This document shows, piece after piece, positions 9,001-20,300 of a DNA stretch of 64,000 bases; position 1 is the stretch's first letter; each line of letters starts with the position of its first letter. A program made the translations under genes and the position numbers. The notes under the pieces were generated by a model. The model worked only from the letters and a program-made list of their open reading frames with translations. It was not told where the DNA came from and did not search any database. This DNA is from Procambarus clarkii. Lineage: Eukaryota; Arthropoda; Malacostraca; Decapoda; Cambaridae. The stretch spans positions 6,509,242-6,573,241 of the forward strand of contig NC_091214.1 of the NCBI RefSeq assembly GCF_040958095.1, written 5' to 3'.

Positions 9001-10011
9001 GCCTGCAAGAGGACAACAAAACAGATCTTGATTTTGCTAGATTCAATGAAGAAAGCATTGATATAACCAGTCTACACAACAAGTTGGTAAAATTAGATAC
9101 TATAGTGAACTCTCATTTAGAAATAATTAGTAAATTGAAAAAAAGTAATGACCATTTAAATACCAAAGTTTTGTCTTGAGGGTTCAGTGAAAGACTTGTG
9201 CAAGGATAAGAATCAATTGGAAACAAATTGCAAAACCATGGAAGAAGAAAATAAACTCTTAAAAATAGCTTTGGAAGAAGTTAAAGTAAATTTAAACATA
9301 AATGACTACAATAGGTTAGGCAAGGAAATTCAACAGGAGAAACAACTTTTGTCAGCACAGATGGAGGAAGTTACACAGGGAATAGAACAGTGCAAGAAGG
9401 ATATGCAACTCACCTATGCACAAGTGGCCAAGGAGAAGGAAAAAATTGAAGAAGCAGTAAAGGAAGTCAAACACTGTATCAACCAAGATAAAACAAACAT
9501 TAGGCTGGAAGTGAGAAAAGAATTGGCATCTAACCCGAAGTTGGTGCAAAACACAGTTGATCGGAGTAAGTCCCTGATAATTTTTGCCTGCAAAGAAAAG
9601 GAGATAACATCTAGGTCAGAAAGAGCTGTAGAAGAAGCAAAAGTAGTAGACAAAATTGTTGGCCTCGTGAAAGGTCTTACTACCATTGAGAATGTGTGCG
9701 ACTACAGGAGAATAGGCAGATAGGTAAAAGGGAAAGATCGACCTTTGAGGATCACCCTAAATGGTACCAAACAGATGGAAGAAGTACTAAGGAATGCTAG
9801 AAAATTACAAAGTGATGAGGATGGGAAAGTGTGGTCGTTAAGACGAGATCTTTCAAAAGAAGATAGAGAGAAGCTGAAACTGAACCTCGCCGAGGCGAAA
9901 CGTTTAAATGAGAGCAGGAATGAAGAAGAAATCAATTCTTTTTTCTATAAAGTGATAGGGGCAGGCAGACCAGTAAAATGGTACATAAAGGCAACCCAAC
10001 AAAATTATTAG
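9001..10011 (+). pseudogene. LINE copy 1 ORF1 (coiled-coil protein), broken
   Basis: After the gap, three open pieces (to 9179, 9187-9723, 9745-10011) read as one Lys/Glu-rich, strongly coiled-coil protein followed by a basic C-terminal part ending at 10011. This resembles ORF1 RNA-binding proteins of LINEs, which form the retrotransposition particle. Stops at about 9177 and 9721, with a frame change, break it. I see no zinc knuckle. It overlaps the start of ORF2 by about 30 bases, a common ORF1/ORF2 arrangement. Confidence 0.65.
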
Positions 10012-10850
10012 AGAGAGGGGGAGCGAAGAATAAGAAGAGGGGGAACAAGTTCCTGAAGATTGCATACACCAACATAGATGGAGTGAGATCGAAGATATTG
10101 GAGTTAAGTGATGTAATACAGCTGCGGACACCAGACATTGTTGCACTCACGGAGACAAAACTTGAAGATGTTACTTTAAATGAGGTCATATTCCCAAGGG
10201 GCTACTCAATTTGGAGACGGGATAGAAAAATTAGGAAAGGCGGTGGCGTTGCTGTGCTGATGAAAGAACACCTAAAGGTGAATGAAATAATGACTGCCAA
10301 TCCACAAGAACTTGACATAATAGCACTAGAGATCTGCCATGGGGATGATAAATAATGATCATAAATGCATATAGTCCACCGCCAAGCAGCACATGGTCAA
10401 AGGAGGAGCTAGATAGTAAACGAGAAGGTCTTATAACAATAATGAGAGAGATCATAGCGAGAGCGGATAACGATAGATCACGACTGTTGATAGTCGGCGA
10501 CTTCAGCTTGAAATCCATAGACTGGGAAGCATATGAAGCTAAAACAGAAGATTTTAGGACCTGTAAATTTGTAGACCTCATCATGGAAACATTCTTGTAT
10601 CAACATGTTAAACAAGCTACAAGGATGAAGGAAGGGGACGTTCCCTCCATGCTAGATTTGATATTTACCAGGAAGGAGGAAGAAATATTTGACATTCAGT
10701 ACCTTCCTCCCTTGGGTAAAAGTGACCATGTCTTTTTGGGAATAAAGTATGCAATGCGTTATAATCTGGAAGAAAATAAGAAGGTTGAAGCAATTGAAAA
10801 ACCTGACTTCAGGAGAGGACATTATGGCAACCTTCGAAATTTTTTTAGTT
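9978..10850 (+). pseudogene. LINE copy 1 ORF2, endonuclease domain, broken
   Basis: AP-endonuclease-like landmarks appear in order: YTNIDGVRSK, ALTETKL, GGGVAVLMK, INAYSPP, VGDFS (usually GDFN) and GKSDH near the end. A stop with a frame change at about 10353 splits it, and another stop ends it at 10850. In the intact element this domain nicks target DNA to prime reverse transcription. The change in the GDFN motif and the breaks mean this copy is inactive. Confidence 0.8.
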
Positions 10851-11101
10851 AGTATAACTGGACAGACTTGTTGCTAGGCAAGGAAGTGAATGAGATGTAT
10901 GTCAAGTTTTGTGAAATATATGATATAGGCACAAAAAAATTTATACCAAAAAAGAGATGCAGAACTAGGAAACATGATTGGTTCAACAGAAATTGCGAGA
11001 GGGTAAGAGACTAAAAGACACAAAAATGGAATCAATACAGTAAGAGGCCAAACCCCCAAACATACCAGCGATACAAATATGCGAGAAACAACTACACGGC
11101 A

Positions 11102-13000
11102 GTGAGGAGAGAGGCAGAAAGAAATTTTGAAAAAGGGATTGCAGACAAATGTAAAACAGAACCAGGTCTATTTTATAAATTCGTAAACAACAAATTCCAG
11201 GTAAAGGATAATATTCAGAGGTTGAAAATGGGAAATAGATTCACGGAAAATGAAAAGGAAGTGTTTGAAACATTAAACGAAAAGTTCCAAAGCGTGTTTG
11301 TACAAAATGAAATCTTCAGGGAACCAGACACAATAGGAATTCCAGAGAACAACATAGAGCAAATAGAGGTGTCTAGAGACGAAGTGGAAAAAATGCTCAA
11401 GGAGCTAAGCAAGAACAAAGCAGTTGGTCCAGATGGAGTTTCACCATGGGTTCTGAGAGAATGTGCACCTGAGCTCAGCATTCCACTTCACCTGATTTTT
11501 CAGGCATCCCTGTTTACAGGAGTTGTAGCTGATGTGTGGAAAAAGGCTAACATAGTACCAATCTACAAAAGTGGAAGCAGGGAAGACCCCCTTAATTATA
11601 GACCTGTATCATTGACAAGTGTAATAGTCAAAATATTGGAAAAAATAATTAAAACTAAATGGGTAGAACACCTAGAGAGAAATGATATAATATCAGACAG
11701 ACAGTATGGTTTTCGATCTGGAAGATCCTGTGTATCGAATTTACTCAGTTTCTATGATCGAGCCACAGAGATATTACAGGAAAGAGATGGTTGGGTTGAC
11801 TGCATTTATCTGGACCCAAAAAAGGCTTTCGACAGAGTTCCACATAAGAGGTTGTTCTGGAAACTGGAAAATATCGGAGGGGTGACAGGTAAGCTTCTAA
11901 CATGGATGAAAAATGTTCTGATAGAAAAATGAGGGGAGTAATCAGAGGCAATGTATCGAACTGGAGAAATGTCACAAGTGGATTACCACAGGATTCAGTT
12001 CTTGCACCAGTGGTGTTTATTGTCTACATAAATGATCTATCACTTGGTATACAGAATTATATGAACATGTTTGCTGATGATGCTAAGATAATCCGTGTCT
12101 CGATAGTCTCCGTGGTGTAGTGGTAAGACACTCGCCTGGCGTTCCGCGAGCGCTGTCATGGGTTCGTATCCTGGCCGGGAAGGATTTACTGGGCGCAATT
12201 CCTTAACTGTAGCCTCTGTTTAACGCAACAGTAAAATGTGTACTTGGATGAAAAACGATTCTTCGCGGCAGGGGATCGTATTCCAGGGACCTGCCCGAAA
12301 CGCTACGTGTACTAGTGGCTGTACAAGAATGTAACAACTCTTGTATATATCTCAAAACAAAAAAATAGGAAGTATATGGAGCACCGCTTGGCAAATGGAA
12401 TTTAATGTTAATAAATGCCATGTTATGGAATGTGGAATAGGAGAACATAGACACCACACAACCTATATATTATGTGAGAAATCTTTAAAGAATTCTGATA
12501 AAGAAAGAGATCTAGGGGTGGTTCTAGATAGAAAACTATCACCTGAGGACCACATAAAGAATATTGTGCGAGGAGCCTGTGCCACGCTTTCTAATTTCAG
12601 AATTGCTTTTAAATACATGGATGGCGATATACTAAAGAAATTGCTCATGACTTTTGTTAGGCCAAAGCTAGAATATGCAGCTGTTGCGTAGTGCCCATAT
12701 CTTAAGAAGCACATCAACAAACTGGAAAAGGTGCAAAGACATGCTACTAAGTGGCTCCCAGGACTGAAGGGCAAGAGCTACGAGGAGAGGTTAGAGGCAT
12801 TAAATATGCCAAAACTAGAAGACAGAATAAAAAGAGGTGATATAATCACTACATACAAAATAGTAACAGGAATTGATAAAATCGACAGGGAAGATTTCCT
12901 GAGACCTGGAACTTCAAGAACAAGAGGTCATAGATTTAAACTAGCTAAATACAGACACCGAAGAAATATAAGAAAATTAACTTTCGCAAAAGAGTGGTAG
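11102..13000 (+). pseudogene. LINE copy 1 ORF2, reverse transcriptase domain, broken
   Basis: Reverse transcriptase motifs: KNKAVGPDGVSPW, NIVPIYKSGS, NYRPVSLTS, QYGFRSGRS, then SGLPQDSVLAPV and FADDAKI (active-site A/DD box) near 12069-12090. After the SINE it resumes with WQMEFNVNKCHVM and KERDLGVVLD, then RPKLEYAAVA and the C-terminal LERVQ/RGDIITTY-type segment to 13000. Stops at 11930, 12118 and 12690 and the SINE interrupt it. The usual PQGS motif reads PQDS here, another sign of decay. Confidence 0.85.
12106..12366 (+). mobile_element. tRNA-derived SINE, copy A
   Basis: The head is tRNA-like: A-box TGGTGTAGTGG at about 12113-12123 and B-box GGTTCGTATCC at 12161-12171, the RNA polymerase III promoter pair. 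A body shared with three other copies in this window follows, ending in an A-rich tail to 12366. It is inserted in the reverse transcriptase of LINE copy 1, so it is younger than that LINE. It is not a tRNA gene: the 3' half departs from a tRNA fold and the unit is about 260 bp. Confidence 0.88.
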
Positions 13001-13076
13001 ACGGTTGGAACAAGTTAGGTGAGAAAGTGGTGGAGGCCAACGAGCGTAGCTCTCATCCTGTAACTACACTTAGGTA

Positions 13077-13655
13077 ATAACAAACAAGGCCACACAAACA
13101 AGGCAACACAAGCAGGGCCACACATGCAAGGCTGCACAAGCAAGGTCTCAAAAGCAAGGCCACACGAGCAGGACCACACATGCAAGACCAAACGAACAGG
13201 AGCATACAAGCAACACCACACAAGCAAGACCACACAAGCAGGGCCACACAAACAAGGCAACACAAACAAGGCCACACAAGCAAGGCCACACAACCGAGGC
13301 CACACAAGCAGGACAACACAATTAAGGCCTCACAAGCAGCGCCACACAAGCAAGGCCACATAACCAAGGCAATACATGCATGACCACACAAGAAAGATCA
13401 AACAAGCAAGGCCACACAAGCAAGGCCACACGCAAGAACAAACAAGCAAGGCCACACAAGCAGGACCACACAAGCAAGGCCACACAAGCAGGGACGAAAA
13501 GAAAGGCTGCACAAGGAAGGCCACACAAGCAGGACCACAAAGCAAGGCAACACCAGCAAGGCCACACAAGCAGAAACACACAAGCAGGGCCACACAAGCA
13601 AGGCCACACAAGCAAGGCCACACAAGCAAGGCCACACAAGCAAGGCCACACAAAA
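13077..13655 (+). repeat. 14-bp minisatellite, array 1 (about 40 units)
   Basis: Degenerate head-to-tail units of GCCACACAAGCAAG, beginning right after the LINE copy 1 tail (CACTTAGGTAATAACAAAC). Units often carry CAGGAC or CAAACG variants. The unit has no stop in any forward frame and 14 is not a multiple of 3, so every frame stays open. The open frames here are not genes. Confidence 0.92.
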
Positions 13656-14335
13656 GCTGGTAGTGATCTTTTGATAGTGATTACTCGTGATCTCTATTGA
13701 CACGTGTTTCTCGAGGGTGAGGGAGGGTGGTCACATTGCGCCTCGCTCGTCAATAAGGCTTCATATCTCGGGACATCAGAGGGATACGCGGGAAATTCGG
13801 TGTTCAGTGATAATACAAAGTGCAACACACCAATTTGAAACTAGAAAACTTATGGATAGTGTCCGATAGTGTATATTGGGCAAGATCAGGGGTACGACAT
13901 CAGTGCCAGGACAAGCACGTGGGCCACTGAGGTCAGATTGTACACAACTAGATGTGATAGTGAAGATCATAACAAATAGTGAATAGGATAGTGAAGAAGT
14001 GATTCTAAACGTGTGGCATTGAACTATATCGGTGCTAAGAGAATAAGAAGACGAATACTGGTGATATATAGTGACAAGTTGGAGGGACCTACGCCGTGGC
14101 AGCGGCTGGATGGAGACAGCAGGCCTACACACCACTGTCAACACTACTTAACACCTGTTTGTGCTGTGGGATGTTATGAATTGGCGGTAAGGTAAGGCCT
14201 CTCAACAAAGTCAGTCAGTCAATCGGTGTGTGTTATTGCTTTAATAGTTAGTCTTGGATATAAGTTAACAAACGGAAACGAATATCAAGGGAAATGTGCG
14301 GCTCATGTGGGATCTAGTTTGTGACACCTAAGTGT
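13656..14335. other. No gene seen; possibly the 5' leader of LINE copy 2
   Basis: Unique-looking sequence between the minisatellite and the C-rich and (CT)n tracts. It precedes an ORF1 of the same family as the LINE at 22956, so it may be that element's 5' untranslated region. I find no coding or RNA feature. Confidence 0.4.
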
Positions 14336-14369
14336 GAAAAAAACACTCCGCCCTACACCGGGACAACTC

Positions 14370-14835
<466 letters not shown>

Positions 14836-14836
<1 letters not shown>

Positions 14837-15669
14837 TTGGGGAAAACATCGCAGGGACACGAACTCGGGGTGACAAACACAGGAGGACAATCACAGCTGG
14901 AACAAACTCAGAGGATGGGGTGGAACAGGAAGCCTGGATGAAGGGAGTATTCCAGCAAATGTGGGATGAATTCAGTGAAGGACTGAGGGTAATGAGGGAG
15001 ACAGTTGCCAACCTGCAGGATGAACTAAGGGCAGCAAAGGAGGAGATAAGAAGCCTGAAGGAGACTCCTCCACAATACCAGACACAAACCGTGACTCAGG
15101 GAGATGGGAATGCTACTGTGGAGGGGACCTTCACACTTCAGCTCTCATTTGCTGAAATGCTTAACATGAGCCCTGAAGCTAGGTCTGCAGTTAAGGAAGT
15201 GGCCTCCTCTCAGGAAGCAGCTAGATGTACTAGTCGGCTGATAGAGAGAAAAAGAGCAGTAGTAGTAGCAGTCATTAAAGAGCAAACAGGGACCAGACCA
15301 AAGGAGCGGAGAGACAAGGACAAAAACATAGTTAAAGAGATCCTTAAAGAGGTAAGGATGGAGGGAACTGAACAAAATGTTGAAAAGGTTTTCAGGCTTG
15401 GAAAATACAACAAGGACAGACACCGAATGATAAAGGTGGTATTCATGAGCGAAATCACAAAAGAGGAACTGTTAGCAAGGAAGTGCTGTCTAGCAAATGT
15501 AGAGAAGTTCAAAAAAGTATTCCTGCAGAGGGATATGACAAGGGAAGAGAGAAAGCAGGCAGCAGATGCGAGGAAGGAGCGCAGGGAGAGAGAAAGGAAT
15601 CAGGGAGCCACAACCCCGATCCCTACAATCCCGAGGGGAGTGGAGAACCCTCCTCAAACAGTGCACTAG
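14836..15669 (+). CDS. LINE copy 2 ORF1, nearly intact
   Basis: After the (CT)n tract the frame encodes about 275 residues and stops at 15669. A coiled-coil segment (MWDEFSEGLRVM, then VANLQDELRAAKEEI) is followed by a basic region resembling the RNA-recognition part of LINE ORF1 proteins (NVEKVFRLGKYN, then RMIKVVFMSEITKEELL) and a Lys/Arg/Glu-rich tail. It would bind element RNA. The true start is unclear because the open frame runs back through the microsatellite. ORF2 does not follow; C-rich filler does. Confidence 0.65.
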
Positions 15670-16185
15670 CCACAGGGAGTGCGGCACCACCCCCACATTC
15701 TACCCAACAGACACCCTACCTGCCCCCAACCCTGTCAGCCCCCCACTAAGTACCCACCTGAGGCACCATCCCCCCACCCACCCCACTCCTCCCACTCACC
15801 CCCTCCTCCCACTTCCCCCCTCCCCCCAGGACCTCCCTTCTCCCCCATCCCCCAAGTCCTCCCTTCTCCCACATGCCCTCCCGTCTCTCCCACCCACAAG
15901 CCCTCCATTCTCCCCCGCCCCCCTAAGCCCCCCACTCTCCCCCACCCCACCTAAGCCTTCCCCTCTCCACCACTCCCCAAAACCCTCCCCTCTTCCTCAC
16001 CCACCTCAGCCTTCCCTTTCCCCCCCACGCCCCCCAATCCCTCCCCCCTTTTTCTGCCCTCCAAACCCCCCCTTCTCCCCCATCCCCCCAAACCTCCTCC
16101 TCTCACCCCCCACAACCTCCCCCTCTCACCCCCCCCCTCAACCTCCTCCTCTCACCCACCCCCCCAACCCTCCCCCTCTCACCCA
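15670..16185 (+). repeat. C-rich low-complexity filler inside LINE copy 2
   Basis: About 500 bp dominated by CCC, CCA and CCT with short T breaks. It sits between ORF1 and the middle of the reverse transcriptase, where roughly 2 kb of LINE should be. The open frames (Pro/Ser/Thr-rich) are compositional. Confidence 0.85.
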
Positions 16186-17232
16186 CCTTTGATACAGTGC
16201 CACACAAGAGGCTAGTGAAAAAGCTGGAGATGCAGGCTGGAGGGAAAGGGAAGGTACTCCGTTGGATACAGGAGTACCTAAGCAACAGGAGACAACGAGT
16301 CAGTGTGAGGGGTGAGTCTCAGATTGGCGAGACGTTACGAGTGGAGTCCCGCAGAGGTCAGTCCTTGGACCTATTCTGTTTCTGATATATGTAACTGATC
16401 TCCCAGAGGGTATAGACTCGTTTCTCTCAATGTTTGCCGATGATGCAAAAATTATGAGGAGGATTGAAACTGAGGACGATAGTAGGAGACTACAAGATGA
16501 CCTAGACAGACTGAGTGAATGGTCCAACAAATGGTTGTTGAAGTTCAACCCGAGTAAATGCAAAGTAATGAAACTAGGCAGTGGAAACAGGAGGCCAGAC
16601 ACAGGATACAGAATAGGAGATGAGGTACTTAATGAAACGGACAGAGAGAAAGATCTAGGAGTTGATATCACACCAAACCTGTCTCCTGAAGCCCACATAA
16701 AGTGAATAACGTCTGCGCCATATGCGAGGCTGGCTAACATCAGAACAGCGTTCAGGAAACCATTCAGAATAAGGAATCATTCAGAATCTTGTACACCACA
16801 TATGTAAGACCAATCATGGAGTATGCGGCCCCAGCATGGAGCCCGTACCTTGTCAAGCACAAGACGAAGCTGGAAAAAGTCCAAAGGTATGCCACTAGAC
16901 TAATCCCAGAACTAAGAGGCATGAGTTACGAGGAAAGGCTGCGGGAAATGCACCTTACGACACTGGAAGACAGAAGAATTAGGGGAGACATGATCACAAC
17001 CTACAAAATCCTCAGAGGAATCGACCGGGTAAACAAGGATAAACTATTCAACACTGGTGGGACGCGAACAAGGGGACACAGGTGGAAACTGAGTACCCAC
17101 ATGAGCCACAGAGACGTTAGAAGGAACTTTTTCAGTGTCAGAGTAGTTAACGGATGGAATGCATTAGGCAGTGATGTGGTGGAGGCTGACTCCATACACA
17201 GTTTCAAATGTAGATATGATAGAGCCCAGTAG
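16186..17232 (+). pseudogene. LINE copy 2 reverse transcriptase, C-terminal part
   Basis: It begins mid-domain at FDTVPHKRLVKKLE and is frame-shifted near 16345-16390 before MFADDAKIM at 16430. It then continues through WSNKWLLKFN and EKDLGVDI, has further breaks near 16704 and 16770, then YVRPIMEYAAPAWSP, RLIPELRGMSYEERL and the C-terminal end at 17232. It lacks the N-terminal fingers and the whole endonuclease, so it is inactive. Strongly similar to LINE copy 3. Confidence 0.85.
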
Positions 17233-17319
17233 GCTCAGGAAACTGTACACCAGTTGATTGACAGTTGAGAGGCGGGACCAAAGAGCCAAAGCTCAACCCC
17301 TGCAAGCACAATTAGGTGA

Positions 17320-20300
17320 GTACAAGCAAGGCCACACAAGCAAGGTCTCACAAGCAAAGGCATACAAGCAGGACCACACAAGCAGGGCCACACAAGCAGG
17401 GCCACACAAGCAAGGCCACACAAGCAGGGCCACACAAGCAGGACCACACAAGCAAGGCCACACATGCAAGGCCACACAAGCAAGGCCACACAAGCAGGAC
17501 CACACATGCAAGGCCACACATTCAAGGCCACACAAGCAGGACCACACATGCAAGGCCACACAAGCAAGGCCACACAAGCAGGACCACACAAGCAAGGCCA
17601 CACAAGCAAGGCCACACAAGCAAGGCCACACAAGCAGGGCCACACAAGCAGGGCCACACAAGCAAGGCCACACAAGCAGGACCACACAAGCAAGGCCACA
17701 CAAGCAGGACCACACAAGCAAGGCCACACAAGCAAGGCCACACAAGCAGGGCCACACAAGCAAGGCCACACAAGCAGGACCACACAAGCAAGGCCACACA
17801 AGCAGGACCACACAAGCAAGGCCACACATGCAAGGCCACACAAGCAAGGCCACACAAGCAGGACCACACAAGCAGGGCCACACAAGCAAGGCCACACAAG
17901 CAGGACCACACATGCAAGGCCACACAAGCAGGACCACACAAGCAAGGCCACACATGAAAGGCCACACAAGCAAGGCTACACAAGCAAGGCCACACATGCA
18001 AGGCCACACAAGCAAGGCCACACAAGCAGGATCACACAAGCAAGGCCACACAAGCAGGATCACACAAGCAAGGCCACACAAGCAGGATCACACAAGCAAG
18101 GCCACACAAGCAGGATCACACAAGCAAGGCCACACAAGCAAGGCCACACAAGCAGGGCCACACAAGCAGGATCACACAAGCAGGACCACACAAGCAAGGC
18201 CACACAAGCAAGGCCACACAAGCAAGGCCACACAAGCAGGATCACACAAGCAAGGCCACACAAGCAGGACCACACAAGCAAGGCCACACAAGCAGGGCCA
18301 CACAAGCAAGGCCACACAAGCAGGGCCACACAAGCAAGGCCACACAAGCAGGCCACACAAGCAAGGCCACACAAGCAGGATCACCCAAGCAAGGCCACAC
18401 AAGCAGGGCCACACAAGCAGGGCCACACAAGCAAGGCCACACAAGCAGGGCCACACAAGCAAGGCCACACAAGCAGGGCCACACAAGCAAGGCCACACAA
18501 GCAGGATCACACAAGCAAGGCCACACAAGCAAGGCCACACAAGCAGGATCACCCAAGCAAGGCCACACAAGCAGGGGACACACAAGCAGGATCACACAAG
18601 CAAGGCCACACAAGCAAGGCCACACAAGCAGGGCCACACAAGCAGGGCCACACAAGCAAGGCCACACAAGCAGGATCACACAAGCAAGGCCACACAAGCA
18701 GGGCCACACAAGCAGGATCACACAAGCAAGACCACACAAGCAAGGCCACACAAGCAAGGCCACACAAGCAAGGCCACACAAGCAAGGCCACACAAGCAAG
18801 GTCACACAAGCAAGGCCACACAAGCAGGATCACACAAGCAAGGCCACACAAGCAGGATCACACAAGCAAGGCCACACAAGCAAGGTCACACAAGCAAGGC
18901 CACACAAGCAGGATCACACAAGCCAGGCCACACAAGCAAGGCCACACAAGCAAGGTCACACAAGCAAGGCCACACAAGTAAGGCCACACAAGCAAGGCCA
19001 CACAAGCATGACCACAGAAGCAAGGCCACACAAGCAAGGCCACACAAGCAAGGCCACACAAGAAGGATCACACAAGCAAGGCCACACAAGAAGGGCCACA
19101 CAAGCAAGGCCACACAAGCAAGGTCACACAAGCAAGGCCACACAAGCAGGATCACACAAGCAAGGCCACACAAGCAAGGCCACACAAGCAAGGTCACACA
19201 AGCAAGGCCACACAAGTAAGGCCACACAAGCAAGGCCACACAAGCAGGACCACAGAAGCAAGGCCACACAAGCAAGGCCACACAAGCAAGGCCACACAAG
19301 CAGGATCACACAAGCAAGGCCACACAAGCAGGGCCACACAAGCAAGGCCACACAAGCAGATCACACAAGCAAGGCCACACAAGCAAGGTCACACAAGCAG
19401 TACCACACAAGCAACGTCACACAAGCAGTACCACACAAGCAAGGCCACACATGTAAGGTCACACAAGCAAGGCCACACAAGCAAGACCACAGAAGCAGAA
19501 CCACACAAGCAAGGCCACACAAGCAGGGCCACACAAGCAGGACCACACAAGCAAGGCCACACATGCAAGGCCACACAAGCAAGGCCACACAAGCAGGACC
19601 ACACATGCAAGGCCACACATTCAAGGCCACACAAGCAGGACCACACATGCAAGGCCACACAAGCAAGGCCACACAAGCAGGACCACACAAGCAAGGCCAC
19701 ACAAGCAAGGCCACACAAGCAAGGCCACACAAGCAGGGCCACACAAGCAGGGCCACACAAGCAAGGCCACACAAGCAGGACCACACAAGCAAGGCCACAC
19801 AAGCAGGACCACACAAGCAAGGCCACACAAGCAAGGCCACACAAGCAGGGCCACACAAGCAAGGCCACACAAGCAGGACCACACAAGCAAGGCCACACAA
19901 GCAGGACCACACAAGCAAGGCCACACATGCAAGGCCACACAAGCAAGGCCACACAAGCAGGACCACACAAGCAGGGCCACACAAGCAAGGCCACACAAGC
20001 AGGACCACACATGCAAGGCCACACAAGCAGGACCACACAAGCAAGGCCACACATGAAAGGCCACACAAGCAAGGCCACACAAGCAAGGCCACACATGCAA
20101 GGCCACACAAGCAAGGCCACACAAGCAGGATCACACAAGCAAGGCCACACAAGCAGGATCACACAAGCAAGGCCACACAAGCAGGGCCACACAAGCAGGA
20201 TCACACAAGCAGGACCACACAAGCAAGGCCACACAAGCAAGGCCACACAAGCAAGGCCACACAAGCAGGATCACACAAGCAAGGCCACACAAGCAGGACC

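Larger units (their letters stand above)
9001..13060 (+). mobile_element. Non-LTR retrotransposon (LINE copy 1), decayed, SINE-interrupted
   Basis: ORF1 coiled coil, then AP-type endonuclease, then reverse transcriptase, all on the plus strand and in the expected order, but with several stops and frame changes. The layout fits CR1/L2/Jockey-type LINEs; I cannot fix the clade. A tRNA-derived SINE sits at 12106-12366, and about 25 reverse transcriptase codons after the FADDAK box are missing there. The 5' end lies in or before the gap. The 3' end runs into the 14-bp minisatellite at 13077. Confidence 0.85.

Noticed and set aside
8372..9179. Frames spanning the N run
   Set aside because: They cross 500 undetermined bases; only the zinc finger before and the LINE ORF1 after the gap are supported.
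12106..12190. A true tRNA gene
   Set aside because: A- and B-boxes are present, but the sequence continues into a shared SINE body and A tail, and the same unit recurs three times.
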